64,000 bases of DNA, from NCBI GenBank assembly GCA_017439665.1, contig JAFSIS010000024.1, forward strand, positions 1 to 64,000, written 5' to 3'. Position 1 is the stretch's first letter; every line of letters starts with the position of its first letter. Positions 1 through 10,176 of the stretch are shown piece by piece. Source of the DNA: Lachnospiraceae bacterium. Its GTDB lineage: Bacteria > Bacillota > Clostridia > Lachnospirales > Lachnospiraceae. The notes under the pieces were generated by a model. It had not been told where the DNA came from. It ran no database searches and saw only the letters and a list, made by a program, of their open reading frames with translations. Position numbers and translations under genes: made by a program.

Positions 1-668
1 AGGAACTGGATCTTTCCAGCCAGAGCAGTGCTATCCGTGAACAGCAGGAAGAGGTGGAGAGACTCAGAGAAAAATCTGTAGGCAGTACCATTGTGGCACC
101 GGTGGCCGGCACCGTTAATTCCATCAGCAAGACGGCCGGTGAAACCACCGTTCCCGATGAGGCCATAGCCGTTATGCAGCCGGAAGGAAAGGGCTACAGC
201 ATGAGCTTTTCCGTAACCAATGAGCAGGCGCAGAAGGTTTCCGTTGGGGAGAAGGCGGAACTGCAGAATGCCTGGTATTATGATGATGTTACGGCAACTC
301 TGACCAATATTCGTCCTGACACGCAGAATCCCGGTCAGAAAAAGCTTCTTTATTTCAGTGTAACAGGGTCTGTGCAGCCGGGCCAGAGTATCAGCCTGTC
401 CATTGGTCAAAGAAGTGCCAATTATGATCTGGTGGTGCCCAACAGTGCTATCCGTGAAGACAGTAACGGAAAATTCATCCTGATCGTGGAATCCAAAAAT
501 TCACCCCTGGGTAATCGTTATGTGGCAACCAGGGTGGATGTGGAGGTGCTGACCTCGGACGATCTGAATACGGCCATCAGTGCAGCTTTGTATGGATATG
601 AATATGTGATTACTACGGCAAATAAGCCGGTAGAGGCCGGTAAGCAGATTCGGCTTGCAGATGAGTAA
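1..668 (+). CDS. HlyD/RND-type periplasmic adaptor, C-terminal part (5' end outside window)
   Basis: The reading frame is open from base 3, so the gene begins upstream of the window. The visible part starts with a coiled-coil-like stretch (SSQSSAIREQQEEVERLREK), followed by the usual barrel-sandwich/beta-barrel order of membrane-fusion proteins: a lipoyl-like half (STIVAPVAGTVNSI), a beta-barrel and a membrane-proximal end. Such adaptors link an inner-membrane ABC or RND pump to the envelope. The next gene is a MacB-like permease, so an ABC exporter adaptor is the best reading. The substrate is unknown. The family call rests on fold-like motifs only. Confidence 0.72.
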   Translation, partial: ELDLSSQSSAIREQQEEVERLREKSVGSTIVAPVAGTVNSISKTAGETTVPDEAIAVMQPEGKGYSMSFSVTNEQAQKVSVGEKAELQNAWYYDDVTATLTNIRPDTQNPGQKKLLYFSVTGSVQPGQSISLSIGQRSANYDLVVPNSAIREDSNGKFILIVESKNSPLGNRYVATRVDVEVLTSDDLNTAISAALYGYEYVITTANKPVEAGKQIRLADE

Positions 669-684
669 AACCGGAGGAGAGAGT

Positions 685-1761
685 GTGAAAAAATGGTTAC
701 AGGGGCTTTCCCTGAAGGATATTCTAAGAGGCTGTGGGGCTCTGCTCTGCCTCCTGCTTTTTGCAGGAATCAGCCTAGTGGAGAGACTTACTATCGACCG
801 GCTCTATGATCAGCAGATGGCCGGCCGGTGGTCCAAGGAAAACAATGTGGCTCAGATCAGTTGTTTTTTTGCTGCTGATGGGGCCGAGAGTGCAGATTAT
901 TTTACCGGCCTTGGGATAACCATAGACAAAAAGCTGGTGGAGGCCTCCATTGCTTCAGAGGATGAACAAACAAGACTGCGGATCGATGTCCTGAGCATTC
1001 CGGGCAAAATTACCATAAGCTATGGAAGTAAGAGTGTGGAGCTTGAGGCTTTGGGCGTGCAGGGGGATTTTTTTCAATTCCATCCCCTTACCTTGCTGGA
1101 CGGTTCCTATTTTGGCCCTGACAGCATGATGCAGGATGGGATCGTCATTGATGAGGAAGCAGCCTGGCAGCTTTTTGGTTCCAATGATGTGGCCGGTATG
1201 CAGGTGATGATCGGTCAGGTGCCTCATTTGATCAGCGGAGTAGTTCGCCGGAATACGGGAAAACTGGCCGAGGCAGCAGGTCTGGATAAGTCTGTCTGCT
1301 ATCTTTCCATGGAAAGTCTGGAAAAGTACGGAAGTGTAACGGGCGGCTACTGTTATGAGATGGTTATGCCCAATCCGGTAAAGGGCTTTGCCCTGTCTAC
1401 GGTGTCAGAGGTAGTGGATGCGGAAAACACGGAAGTGAATATTCTGGAAAACACCGGGCGTTTTGAAGCCTTCGTTTTGATAAAAAAGCTGTTGGAGTTT
1501 GGCACCAGAAGTATGTCCAGGCAGGGGATCGTCTACCCCTATTGGGAGAATGTGGCCAGGGGATATGAAGATATCTTACTTTTGACTTTGGTAGTCAAGA
1601 TTATTTTACTGATCTATCCTTGTGTCTTCCTTATTTGGTCTCTGATGAGGCTTTGGAAAAAGAGAACCTGGAGGGCAGCCGACGGATATCGTTACCTCAA
1701 GGATAAATTATATGACCTGCAGGTGAAACGACATAAAGTAAAGAATGAGAGGAAAAAATGA
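685..1761 (+). CDS. MacB-like ABC transporter permease component
   Basis: A 358-residue membrane protein with one N-terminal membrane segment (about residues 15-35), a large extracytoplasmic domain resembling the MacB periplasmic core (phrases such as LLDGSYF and IVIDEEAAWQLFGSNDVAGM), and a second hydrophobic segment near residues 300-325. MacB-type permeases normally have four transmembrane helices, so this is a reduced form. I chose GTG at 685 because GGAGGAGAG lies 4-12 bases upstream; in-frame ATGs at 655 and 661 overlap the preceding gene and lack a site. Its stop overlaps the next start by four bases, so the genes are probably co-transcribed. No ATPase gene is visible in the window. 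Confidence 0.62.
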   Translation: MKKWLQGLSLKDILRGCGALLCLLLFAGISLVERLTIDRLYDQQMAGRWSKENNVAQISCFFAADGAESADYFTGLGITIDKKLVEASIASEDEQTRLRIDVLSIPGKITISYGSKSVELEALGVQGDFFQFHPLTLLDGSYFGPDSMMQDGIVIDEEAAWQLFGSNDVAGMQVMIGQVPHLISGVVRRNTGKLAEAAGLDKSVCYLSMESLEKYGSVTGGYCYEMVMPNPVKGFALSTVSEVVDAENTEVNILENTGRFEAFVLIKKLLEFGTRSMSRQGIVYPYWENVARGYEDILLLTLVVKIILLIYPCVFLIWSLMRLWKKRTWRAADGYRYLKDKLYDLQVKRHKVKNERKK

Positions 1762-4340
1762 AAAAGTTCAGAATGACGGCCCTTTTGATGGCCTTCGTTT
1801 TTTTGCTGACCGCCTGCGGAGGAAATAAAGCAGAGAAAGAGCAGGAGTCGGATGGTGTTTTTGGAAAGAGCCATATTTTCCGGGAGGAAGAGCTGGATCT
1901 GGGTGCCGGTATGGGAAATCCGAATCAGCTGAAACTGGTGGGGGATACCCTCTATGTAGAAACTGTACAGTATTCTTCCATGCCTGACACGACAGAGGCA
2001 GAGGCTGTCGAAGCCGAGGGCGAAGAAGCTGAAACCGGGGAGGAAGTCTCAGCTGAAGAGGCAGAAACCACAAAAGAAAATACGGAGGAAGAGGGAACTG
2101 AAACCGTAGAGATAGATGTGGAAGAAGCAGCTGAAATCGCAGAGATAGACGTGGAAGAAGCAGCTGAAACCGCAGGGATAGATGTAGAAGAAGAGGCTGA
2201 AACAACAGCAGAAGCAGAAGTCGGGGAAAAAGTCTCAACAGAAGCCATAGAATCAGGGGCAGAAGAGACAGCAGCTGCGGAAGAAGTAGAAGAAGCAATC
2301 ATGGAAACTGAGTTTGTGGCTCAGGAAGGCTATACCCGCGTGATCACTGCCTTTGATCTGGAAGGCAATAAGCTGAGTGAGTTGAAGATCAAGCTTCCTG
2401 CCAATTGTGGAATGGGCTACCTGACTATGGACAGCCAGGGCAATATTTATTCTACCTATAATTACTATGGCATGAATCAGGATGGAAGCGAAGATTCCAG
2501 GGTCTATCTGCAGGGCCATTCTGCACAGGGGAAGGAGTTGTTTACCCTTTGGCTGAATGAAGAGCAGGACAGCAATGAATATTTTTATGTCAACTCTCTG
2601 TATTGTCTGGAGGAGGGGACTCTGGTGGTGGAAACAGGAACCGGGGTGCTTCTTTATGATACCCTGGGAAATCCGGTGGGCCAGGCGGAGAAAGGCGGTA
2701 TGGAGGGTGAAAACCGCCTGATGAAGGTCAGAGATGATCAGTTTGTTCTTATTGGGATGGAAGGAGATAAATCCTTTTATCAGACCTTCGATATTAAGAC
2801 AGGCCAAAAGGGAGAAAAAATTGAGCTGCCGTTTATCCTTTATGTCTATACGATACTGGAAGGCAAGGATTATGATTTTTATCTCTCCGATGCAAAGGGA
2901 ATTTACGGCTACAATCTGGGAGATGCCGAGCCAACTCCCATTATGGGTTTTCTGGCCTCGGATTTTTCCAGCTACGGAATGAACCAGATCAGTTTTATTG
3001 ATGGGGACAGCTTCATTGCTTCCTATTTTACTGATGAGGGGACGGGAGTAGGACGTTTCATCAGGATACCGGAGGATGAGGTGGTGGAGAAGGCTGAGCT
3101 TATTTTGGGCTGCAGTTACCTGGATTCGGAGATCAAGAAGCAGGTGATCAAGTTTAATAAGCAGAGCACTGCTTATCGGATTACCATACGGGATTATTCT
3201 GAATACAATACAGAAGAGGATTATACGGTTGGACAGAGCCGACTGAATTCGGATATTGCTTCCGGAAATGTACCGGACATTATTCTGCTGCACAGTGGAA
3301 TGCCTCTGGAAAGCTATATGGCAAAGGGAGTTTTTGCCGATTACTATGAATTGATGGAGGCGGATGCCGATTTTCATCGGGAGGATTATCTGCCTAATGT
3401 TTTTGCAGCTTATGAAACCAAGGGAAAGCTGTATCAGATGATTCCTTTTTTCTATATTAATACTTTTGTGGGAAAAACTGCTGATGTAGGTGAAGACTTC
3501 ACCTGGACCATGGAAGAGGCTCTGGCCCTTCAGGCATCCAGGCCGGAGGGAACGGTACTTTTCCCTAATGTGATCCGGGACAGTTTTATGCAGATCTGTC
3601 TGGTGATGAATTATGAGGAATATATCAACTGGGAGACTGGAGAATGCTTCTTCGACACGGAAAAATTTATCCGGATGCTGGAGTATGCCAAAACCCTTCC
3701 CAAGGAGTATACCCACGTGGATTATAATGATCAGCAGGCTTATCTGGAAATGGAAATGCAGTACAGGGAAGGAAGGAGTCTTCTTTCCCAGAATATGCTC
3801 AGCACCTTCAGGGATTATGGCAGCTTAAGGTATGCTACCTTCGGAGAGGATATTACTCTGGTGGGCTTTCCTACGGAGGTGGGAATCGGATCCGCCTTTT
3901 CCACCCAGTGCAATCTGGCTATCAGTGAGTACAGTGAACACAAGCAGGCAGCATGGGAGTTTGTAAAATCCATGCTCAGCGAAGAGTATCAGGATAATTT
4001 GGAATACTGCTTCCCTGTCCGCCTTTCCAGTCTGGAAAAAATGGAGGAAGAGGCAAGGCAAAAACCCCATTACCTGGATGAAAACGGAAATAAGGTGGAA
4101 TATGAGCTGACCTATTATGTAGGAAATATGGAGATTCCCGGCTCACCGCTTACGAAAAAAGAAACCGGAGTCGTGATGGAGTTTATCAAAAGTATAGAAA
4201 GAACCGGCAGCTATAATCAGGAGATATACAACATCATCACAGAGGAAACGGCTCCTTTTTTTGAGGGACAGAAGTCGGCTAAAGAGGCAGCAGATATCAT
4301 TCAGAGCAGGGTAAGGATATATGTGAATGAAAATCGATAA
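1758..4340 (+). CDS. Large extracellular solute-binding lipoprotein
   Basis: 860 residues with a lipoprotein signal peptide ending in LLTACGG (lipidated Cys20). It is followed by a highly acidic low-complexity region (about residues 72-180), a middle section with beta-propeller-like strands, and a C-terminal half resembling family 1 solute-binding proteins (from about residue 450, for example NSDIASGNVPDIILLHSG). Substrate proteins of this class sit on the outer face of the membrane and deliver solutes to ABC permeases, but no sugar permease genes follow. Start overlaps the previous stop (ATGA). The acidic segment contains three 11-residue repeats encoded by 33-bp DNA repeats, so its length may vary between strains. 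Confidence 0.72.
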   Translation: MKKFRMTALLMAFVFLLTACGGNKAEKEQESDGVFGKSHIFREEELDLGAGMGNPNQLKLVGDTLYVETVQYSSMPDTTEAEAVEAEGEEAETGEEVSAEEAETTKENTEEEGTETVEIDVEEAAEIAEIDVEEAAETAGIDVEEEAETTAEAEVGEKVSTEAIESGAEETAAAEEVEEAIMETEFVAQEGYTRVITAFDLEGNKLSELKIKLPANCGMGYLTMDSQGNIYSTYNYYGMNQDGSEDSRVYLQGHSAQGKELFTLWLNEEQDSNEYFYVNSLYCLEEGTLVVETGTGVLLYDTLGNPVGQAEKGGMEGENRLMKVRDDQFVLIGMEGDKSFYQTFDIKTGQKGEKIELPFILYVYTILEGKDYDFYLSDAKGIYGYNLGDAEPTPIMGFLASDFSSYGMNQISFIDGDSFIASYFTDEGTGVGRFIRIPEDEVVEKAELILGCSYLDSEIKKQVIKFNKQSTAYRITIRDYSEYNTEEDYTVGQSRLNSDIASGNVPDIILLHSGMPLESYMAKGVFADYYELMEADADFHREDYLPNVFAAYETKGKLYQMIPFFYINTFVGKTADVGEDFTWTMEEALALQASRPEGTVLFPNVIRDSFMQICLVMNYEEYINWETGECFFDTEKFIRMLEYAKTLPKEYTHVDYNDQQAYLEMEMQYREGRSLLSQNMLSTFRDYGSLRYATFGEDITLVGFPTEVGIGSAFSTQCNLAISEYSEHKQAAWEFVKSMLSEEYQDNLEYCFPVRLSSLEKMEEEARQKPHYLDENGNKVEYELTYYVGNMEIPGSPLTKKETGVVMEFIKSIERTGSYNQEIYNIITEETAPFFEGQKSAKEAADIIQSRVRIYVNENR
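2109..2207 (+). repeat. 33-bp tandem repeat, three copies, within the lipoprotein gene
   Basis: Three consecutive 33-bp units (2109-2141, 2142-2174, 2175-2207) encode 11-residue acidic units of the type (E/G)IDVEEAAETA. The period is a multiple of three, so gain or loss of units keeps the frame. It lies in the linker just after the lipid anchor. Confidence 0.85.
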
Positions 4341-4346
4341 AGAGAG

Positions 4347-4375
4347 TTGACAAATTTTTTGTCTTTCATTATTTT
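4347..4375 (+). promoter_or_regulatory. Sigma-A-type promoter for valS
   Basis: TTGACA at 4347-4352 and TATTTT at 4370-4375 are separated by 17 bases. This gives a leader of about 85 nt before valS. The -10 match is imperfect. Confidence 0.55.
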
Positions 4376-4389
4376 TATGATACCAGGGT

Positions 4390-4459
4390 CAAAAGCCTGA
4401 AAGCACGATGTGCTCGCACATGGGTGGTTTCATACGAATATACTAGCCCCAAAAAGGAG
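4390..4459 (+). other. Short structured leader upstream of valS
   Basis: The leader contains a perfect 6-bp inverted repeat with a two-base loop (ATGTGC, TC, GCACAT; 4408-4421) followed by GGGTGGTTTCATACG. The latter faintly recalls the T-box core GGGTGGTACCGCG, but the leader is too short for a full T-box and I see no terminator/antiterminator pair. It could be a degenerate T-box or an unrelated repeat. Function unknown. Confidence 0.3.
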
Positions 4460-4467
4460 AAATTGAG

Positions 4468-7110
4468 ATGAGCAAAGAATTAGCAAAGACCTATGATCCT
4501 CAGCAGATGGAGGACAGACTATATCAGAAATGGCTTAAGAAGAAGTATTTTCATGCCCAGGTGGATCACAGTAAGAAACCCTTTACCATTGTGATCCCCC
4601 CTCCGAATATCACCGGACAGCTGCATATGGGACACGCTCTGGATAATACCATGCAGGATATCCTTATCCGCTTCAAACGTATGCAGGGCTATAATGCTCT
4701 CTGGCAGCCCGGTACAGACCATGCCAGTATTGCTACAGAGGTAAAGATTATTGAAAAATTGAAGGAAGAAGGCATCAATAAGGAAGACCTGGGAAGAGAG
4801 GGCTTTCTGGAAAGAGCCTGGGAGTGGAAGAAGGAGTACGGCGGCCGGATCATCGGCCAGCTGAAGAAGCTGGGCTCCTCCTGTGACTGGGACAGAGAAC
4901 GCTTCACCATGGATGAGGGCTGTAACAAGGCCGTTACAGAGGTGTTCTGTAAGATGCATGAAAAAGGATGGATTTACAAGGGCAGCAGGATCATTAACTG
5001 GTGCCCTGTATGTAATACTTCCATTTCCGATGCGGAGGTGGAATATGAAGAACAGGATGGAAAGTTCTGGCATATCAAATATCCCATTAAAGACAGTGAA
5101 GAATTTCTGGAATTTGCCACTACTCGTCCGGAAACCATGCTGGGAGATACCGCAGTTGCCGTAAATCCTGAGGATGAGCGTTATCAGCATCTGATTGGCA
5201 AAACCGTAGTTCTTCCCTTTGTCAACCGTGAGGTTCCCATTGTAGCCGATGCTTATGTAGACAGAGAATTCGGTACCGGTGTAGTAAAGATCACCCCTGC
5301 CCATGACCCTAACGATTTTGAGGTGGGCAAGCGCCATAATCTGCCGGAGATCAACATCATGAACGACGATGCCACCATCAATGAAAACGGTGGAAAATTT
5401 GCCGGAATGGACCGATACGAGGCAAGAAAAGCCATCGTAAAGGAGCTGGAGGAAATGGGGCTGCTGGTAAAAATCGAGGATCATGTACACAACGTAGGTA
5501 CCCATGACCGCTGTAAAACCACCATCGAACCCATGATCAAGCAGCAGTGGTTCGTGAAGATGGATGAGTTGATCAAGCCTGCCGTGGAGGCAGTAAAATC
5601 TGGTGATATCCAGCTGATTCCGGAAAGAATGAATAAAACCTATTTTAACTGGACCGACAATATCCGTGACTGGTGTATCAGCCGTCAGCTCTGGTGGGGA
5701 CACCGTATCCCTGCCTACTACTGTGAGGAATGTGGAGAAACGGTGGTTTCGGCAACAGAGCCTGCCAGCTGTCCTAAATGCGGCTGTACCCGGTTTAAGC
5801 AGGATGAGGATACTCTGGATACCTGGTTTTCATCCGCACTCTGGCCCTTCTCTACCCTGGGCTGGCCCGAGGAAACGGAGGATCTGAAGTATTTTTATCC
5901 TACGGACGTACTGGTAACCGGATACGATATTATTTTCTTCTGGGTAATCCGTATGATTTTCTCCGGTTTTGAGCAGATGAAGGAAAAGCCCTTCAAGACC
6001 GTTCTTTTCCACGGTCTGGTGCGGGATTCCCAGGGAAGAAAGATGTCTAAATCTCTGGGAAATGGTATCGATCCTTTGGAGATTATTGAACAGTATGGCG
6101 CAGATGCACTGAGACTTACCCTGATCACAGGCAATGCGCCCGGTAATGATATGCGTTTCTACCATGAGCGTGTAGAGGCCAGCAGAAATTTTGCCAATAA
6201 GGTATGGAATGCTTCCCGTTTCATCATGATGAATATGGAAGGAAAGACCATTATGGAACCCGCAGCTGCGGCATTAGAACCTGCCGATAAATGGATCTTA
6301 TCCAAATTGAACAGCCTGGTGCAGGAAGTGACCGAGAATATGGAAAGCTTCGAGCTGGGAATTGCGGTGCAGAAGGTATATGATTTTATCTGGGATGAAT
6401 TCTGCGACTGGTATATTGAGATGGTAAAACCCCGCCTTTACAACAGTGATAATGCCGAGAGCCAGAACAGTGCCCTCTGGACCTTAAGAACCGTGCTGTT
6501 GGATGCCCTGAAGCTATTGCATCCTTACATGCCCTTCGTTACGGAGGAGATCTTCTGCAGCCTGCAGTCTGAGGAAGAGTCTGTTATGGTCAGCTCCTGG
6601 CCTGTTTATCGGGAAGAAAGAAGCTTTGAAAAAGAAGAAAAGGATATGGAGCTGATCAAGGAAGCCGTAAGGGGCATCCGAAATGTCCGTACGGAAATGA
6701 ACGTTCCTCCCAGCAAAAAGGCAATGGTCTATGTAGTCAGCGCTCAGGATGAGGTATTGGAGATTTTCAGGGAAAGCGGTCTTTTCTTTGCTTCTCTGGC
6801 CTATGCTTCAGAGGTAAAGACCCAGGCAGACAAGAGCGGTATTACAGAGGATGCGGTATCCGTGGTGATTCCAGGGGCAGTGTGCTATATGCCTTTTGTG
6901 GAACTGGTAGATATCAGTAAGGAGATCGAGCGTCTGGAAAAAGAAGAAAAACGGCTTATGGGAGAGCTTGCCCGTGTAAACGGTATGCTGAGCAATGAGA
7001 AGTTCATCTCCAAGGCGCCGGCAGCCAAGATTGAAGAGGAAAAAGGAAAGCTTGCAAAATATCAGCAGATGATGGAGCAGGTGAAGGAGCGGCTGGGTCA
7101 GTTGCGATAG
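4468..7110 (+). CDS. valS: Valine--tRNA ligase
   Basis: 880 residues, a normal length. It charges tRNA-Val with valine in the cytoplasm. Class Ia signatures are clear: [13 protein letters not shown] near residues 44-56 (the HIGH motif as HMGH), the editing-domain phrase [17 protein letters not shown], zinc-type cysteine pairs in the insertion (CEECGE, CPKCGC), [14 protein letters not shown] near residue 525 (KMSKS loop), and a C-terminal coiled-coil ([19 protein letters not shown]). Start ATG has AAAAAGGAG upstream. The stop is adjacent to folC, so translation may be coupled. Confidence 0.97.
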   Translation: MSKELAKTYDPQQMEDRLYQKWLKKKYFHAQVDHSKKPFTIVIPPPNITGQLHMGHALDNTMQDILIRFKRMQGYNALWQPGTDHASIATEVKIIEKLKEEGINKEDLGREGFLERAWEWKKEYGGRIIGQLKKLGSSCDWDRERFTMDEGCNKAVTEVFCKMHEKGWIYKGSRIINWCPVCNTSISDAEVEYEEQDGKFWHIKYPIKDSEEFLEFATTRPETMLGDTAVAVNPEDERYQHLIGKTVVLPFVNREVPIVADAYVDREFGTGVVKITPAHDPNDFEVGKRHNLPEINIMNDDATINENGGKFAGMDRYEARKAIVKELEEMGLLVKIEDHVHNVGTHDRCKTTIEPMIKQQWFVKMDELIKPAVEAVKSGDIQLIPERMNKTYFNWTDNIRDWCISRQLWWGHRIPAYYCEECGETVVSATEPASCPKCGCTRFKQDEDTLDTWFSSALWPFSTLGWPEETEDLKYFYPTDVLVTGYDIIFFWVIRMIFSGFEQMKEKPFKTVLFHGLVRDSQGRKMSKSLGNGIDPLEIIEQYGADALRLTLITGNAPGNDMRFYHERVEASRNFANKVWNASRFIMMNMEGKTIMEPAAAALEPADKWILSKLNSLVQEVTENMESFELGIAVQKVYDFIWDEFCDWYIEMVKPRLYNSDNAESQNSALWTLRTVLLDALKLLHPYMPFVTEEIFCSLQSEEESVMVSSWPVYREERSFEKEEKDMELIKEAVRGIRNVRTEMNVPPSKKAMVYVVSAQDEVLEIFRESGLFFASLAYASEVKTQADKSGITEDAVSVVIPGAVCYMPFVELVDISKEIERLEKEEKRLMGELARVNGMLSNEKFISKAPAAKIEEEKGKLAKYQQMMEQVKERLGQLR

Positions 7111-7133
7111 TGGCGCACGGAGAGCAGATTATC

Positions 7134-8483
7134 GTGAAAAATATAACAACCTATACACAAGCAGCAGAATATATATTATCCATTCCTAAGTTTACAAAAA
7201 AGAATACGCTTCAGGATACCCGTGCTTTCTATGAATTCCTGGGAAAGCCGGGAGCAAAGAGCAAAATGATCCATGTGGCGGGAACCAATGGAAAGGGTTC
7301 GGTCTGTGCCTATATGGATTCCTGTCTCAGGGCAGGCGGGTATTCGGTGGGGATGTTTACCTCTCCTCACCTCGTTACCATGCGGGAGAGAATAAGGCTG
7401 AACGGAGAGTGGATTTCGGAAAAAGAGTTTCTGGGAATTTTTCAGAAGCTTGCGGGAATGCTGGAAGCCTATCTTAAAAAGGAAAGAGAAAATAACCGAG
7501 TCTGTACCGAGGAGGGGATGGAGCCTAAAGGGGCCTACCATCCCACCTTTTTTGAGTGGCTGTTTTTCATGAATATGCTGCATATGGAAAAGTGGCAGCC
7601 CCAGGTGATTCTGTTGGAGACGGGCCTGGGAGGAAGGCTGGATGCCACCAATGTGATCGATCCCCCCGCAGTCTGCGTTATCACTCCGGTGGGGCTGGAT
7701 CATATGGAGTATCTGGGTTCTTCTTATACAGAAATTGCCGGGGAAAAGGCAGGGATCATCAAACCGGGAAGCCGGGTGGTTTATGCTGCCATGAGGCCTG
7801 AAAGTGAAGGAGTAATTGAACGAAAAGCCGAAGAATCCGGCTGTTTCTGTAGAAGGGTGTTGAAGGAACAGGAAACAGGCTTTGATTTGAGGCATAAAAG
7901 GATTGATTTTTCTTATTATTCTCGTTATTATGGATATATTCCATTAAGCCTGTCCACTACAGCCTTTTATCAGGTGGAAAATGCCACGCTGGCCCTTGCA
8001 GCTTTGGAAGAGGCAGGTCTGCCCCTGTCCCAGGAAGATCTGGAGAAAGGGATCAGAAACTGTCTGTGGGAGGGCAGAATGGAAGAAATTCTGCCCGGAG
8101 TTTTTCTGGATGGAGCCCATAACCGGGAGGGAATAGAAGCCTTTCTGGAAACGGCCAGGCGTGACGGCTGCCGGGGAAAACGATGGCTTTTATTTTCGGC
8201 AGCAGGAGATAAAGAGGTGCAGGTAATGGCTGAGCTGATCGGAGCTTCCGGCCTGTTTGGAAAAATCTATACTGCACAGTTGGAAAATGAAAGAGGGCTG
8301 TCAGCTAAGAAGCTGAAGCTTCTTTTTGGAGGACTGAACGTAATCGTTAAAGAGGATATCCCCGGAGCATTGACGAAAATGCTTGAACTGCGGGAGGATG
8401 AGGATAGGATTTATGTGGCCGGCTCCCTGTATCTGGTGGGAGAGGTGAAGGCTGCTTGGGGCAGCAGAATGAAAGGCATGTGA
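7134..8483 (+). CDS. folC: Folylpolyglutamate synthase / dihydrofolate synthase
   Basis: 449 residues. Adds glutamate to folates (and possibly to dihydropteroate) with ATP. The Mur-ligase-type P-loop AGTNGKGSV appears near residue 52, followed by the folate-loop region (FTSPHLVTMRERI) and the central LLETGLGGRLDATNVI. The C-terminal domain carries LDGAHN. I prefer GTG at 7134 over GTG at 7110: GGAGAG lies nine bases upstream and the protein then begins in the family-typical way (TYTQAAEYILSIPKF). It directly follows valS, a common clostridial pairing. Confidence 0.93.
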   Translation: MKNITTYTQAAEYILSIPKFTKKNTLQDTRAFYEFLGKPGAKSKMIHVAGTNGKGSVCAYMDSCLRAGGYSVGMFTSPHLVTMRERIRLNGEWISEKEFLGIFQKLAGMLEAYLKKERENNRVCTEEGMEPKGAYHPTFFEWLFFMNMLHMEKWQPQVILLETGLGGRLDATNVIDPPAVCVITPVGLDHMEYLGSSYTEIAGEKAGIIKPGSRVVYAAMRPESEGVIERKAEESGCFCRRVLKEQETGFDLRHKRIDFSYYSRYYGYIPLSLSTTAFYQVENATLALAALEEAGLPLSQEDLEKGIRNCLWEGRMEEILPGVFLDGAHNREGIEAFLETARRDGCRGKRWLLFSAAGDKEVQVMAELIGASGLFGKIYTAQLENERGLSAKKLKLLFGGLNVIVKEDIPGALTKMLELREDEDRIYVAGSLYLVGEVKAAWGSRMKGM

Positions 8484-8487
8484 AAGA

Positions 8488-8634
8488 ATGATAAATTTTG
8501 AAGAAGAATTGAAGAAATTTCATCTTAGCCTCGAAATAGAAGAGGCTGAGGATGCTTTATATAGAAAAAATCTGACGGATATTTCAGATCTGGTGGTTGA
8601 AGTGGTTAAGGAAGCCAAACAGAATAAAGAATAG
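8488..8634 (+). CDS. 48-residue acidic protein of unknown function
   Basis: A short complete frame starting MINFEEELKKFHLSLEIEEA and ending VVKEAKQNKE. It begins five bases after the folC stop and ends 12 bases before the next gene, so it sits neatly in the operon. The composition is strongly charged and helical. I do not recognise a family. Its position without gaps, in the same strand and with coding-like composition, is the main support. It may be a small partner of the zinc-ribbon/TPR protein downstream. Confidence 0.55.
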   Translation: MINFEEELKKFHLSLEIEEAEDALYRKNLTDISDLVVEVVKEAKQNKE

Positions 8635-8645
8635 AGGAAACAGAT

Positions 8646-10088
8646 ATGAGGTGTTATAACTGTGGCTGCGATCTGACAGGACATAATTTCTGTACGAATT
8701 GCAAGGTAGATGTAACAAACTATAAGCTGGTCATCAGTGCATCCAATCTGCTCTATAATGATGGTTTGGAAAAAGCCAGAGTACGGGATCTGTCCGGTGC
8801 TCTTGTCAGCCTGCACCAGTGTTTGAAGTTAAATAAAAATCATGTGGATGCCAGAAACCTGCTGGGACTGGTATATTTTGAGTTGGGAGAGTCGGTCCAG
8901 GCTCTCAATGAATGGGTGATCAGTAAGAATCTTCAGTCCAAAAAGAATGTGGCAGACGATTATCTTAACCTGATCCAAAGCAATCCCGGTAAGCTGGAAG
9001 CCCTGAATGCTACGTTGAAGAAGTTCAATCAGGCATTGACCTATTGCTATCAGGGAAGTCTGGATCTGGCAGTGATCCAGTTAAAAAAGGTATTATCCAT
9101 GAATCCCAAATACCTTCAGGCTCATCAGCTTCTGGCGTTGCTGTATATCAACAGTGAGGAATGGGGAAAGGCCCGTAAGGAGCTGGAGAGATGTCTGAAA
9201 ATCGATATTAACAACACTATCGCCTTACGTTATACCCAGGAAATCAATCAGACCCTGGGAGAGTCTGGCACACCGGGAAGCCAGGGAAAAGGAAAAAATA
9301 CAGTCAAAGCTTCTCTGACAAAGAGTAAGAATGTCAGCGATGAGGCTTATCAGTATCAAAGCGGTAATGAGACGATCATTCAGCCCTATAAGGTTTCGGA
9401 AGGAAAGACGGTTACTTCTATCGGTAATCTGATCATCGGAATCGGCATCGGTCTGGCAGTGGCCTGGTTCTTAATTTTACCTGCCAGAATACAGCATGCC
9501 CAGGCCGGTGTGAATGAAGAGATGAAGGTAGTCAGTGAACAGCTGGATGTAAAATCAGCTACCATCAATGAGCTGGAAAGCAAGGTTAAGGCTTTGGAAA
9601 ATGAGAAGCAGAAGCTGGAGGGGCAGCTGGATGGTTTTGTAGGTACAGGCGGTACCCTGGAGGATGTAAATAATCTGCTTCAGGCCGTAAGGATCTATAT
9701 CGAGACCCCGGAGGAAGTGATGAAGATCAGTGAATATCTGGAAAAGATCAATCCGGAGTCGGTCACTGAAGAATCATCAGAATCCTTTACGGCATTGTAC
9801 GATCTGTTGCTTGGAGAAGTGGGAAGCCAGTTAGGTGAGCAGTATTATGCAGCCGGAATGGATGCTTATCAGGATGGAGATTATGAACTGGCGGTGCAGG
9901 AGCTGACCAGAGCAGCAGCCTACGATGCAACCAATGTAGATGCGTATTTTAATCTTGCCAATTCCTACCGGAAACTGGAGAGGGATATGGAGGCTATTGC
10001 TGCCTATGAGAAGGTGATCGAGTTATTTCCGTCCACGGAAAAGGCAAACCGTTCCCAGTCCTATATTAATGAGCTGACAGCTGAATAG
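8646..10088 (+). CDS. Zinc-ribbon, TPR-repeat membrane protein
   Basis: 480 residues. An N-terminal zinc ribbon (CYNCGC then CTNC) is followed by two or three TPR-like helical repeats (residues about 30-195, for example AHQLLALLYINSEEWGKARKELERCL). A linker and one membrane segment (IGNLIIGIGIGLAVAWFLIL, about 258-278) come next, then a coiled-coil (about 290-330) and further TPRs at the C-terminus (NVDAYFNLANSYRKL). The topology suggests a scaffold with domains on both sides of the membrane. Its place just before the spoIIA operon is suggestive but no role is known to me. RBS GAGGAAACAGAT precedes ATG. Confidence 0.68.
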   Translation: MRCYNCGCDLTGHNFCTNCKVDVTNYKLVISASNLLYNDGLEKARVRDLSGALVSLHQCLKLNKNHVDARNLLGLVYFELGESVQALNEWVISKNLQSKKNVADDYLNLIQSNPGKLEALNATLKKFNQALTYCYQGSLDLAVIQLKKVLSMNPKYLQAHQLLALLYINSEEWGKARKELERCLKIDINNTIALRYTQEINQTLGESGTPGSQGKGKNTVKASLTKSKNVSDEAYQYQSGNETIIQPYKVSEGKTVTSIGNLIIGIGIGLAVAWFLILPARIQHAQAGVNEEMKVVSEQLDVKSATINELESKVKALENEKQKLEGQLDGFVGTGGTLEDVNNLLQAVRIYIETPEEVMKISEYLEKINPESVTEESSESFTALYDLLLGEVGSQLGEQYYAAGMDAYQDGDYELAVQELTRAAAYDATNVDAYFNLANSYRKLERDMEAIAAYEKVIELFPSTEKANRSQSYINELTAE

Positions 10089-10114
10089 CATAAAAATAAA
10101 AACGAGTAAACGAA

Positions 10115-10146
10115 AGAGAGTCGGGAGAGAACCGGCTCTCTTTTTT
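10115..10146 (+). terminator. Rho-independent terminator after the TPR gene
   Basis: A 10-bp stem (AGAGAGTCGG with CCGGCTCTCT, one G-T pair) with a 7-nt loop is followed by six Ts. It separates the valS-folC operon from the spoIIA operon. Confidence 0.9.
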
Positions 10147-10176
10147 ACTGTAATAAAAAAGAGCAGGGAGGAGCTT

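Noticed and set aside
2253..3716. Long minus-strand frame (487 codons) opposite the lipoprotein gene
   Set aside because: It is the shadow of a well-supported coding frame; no ribosome site or family motif is present.
4380..4467. T-box riboswitch before valS
   Set aside because: Leader is far too short and lacks terminator/antiterminator; only a partial word match.
4519..5703. 394-codon minus-strand frame opposite valS
   Set aside because: Antisense shadow of a highly conserved gene; no domain recognisable.
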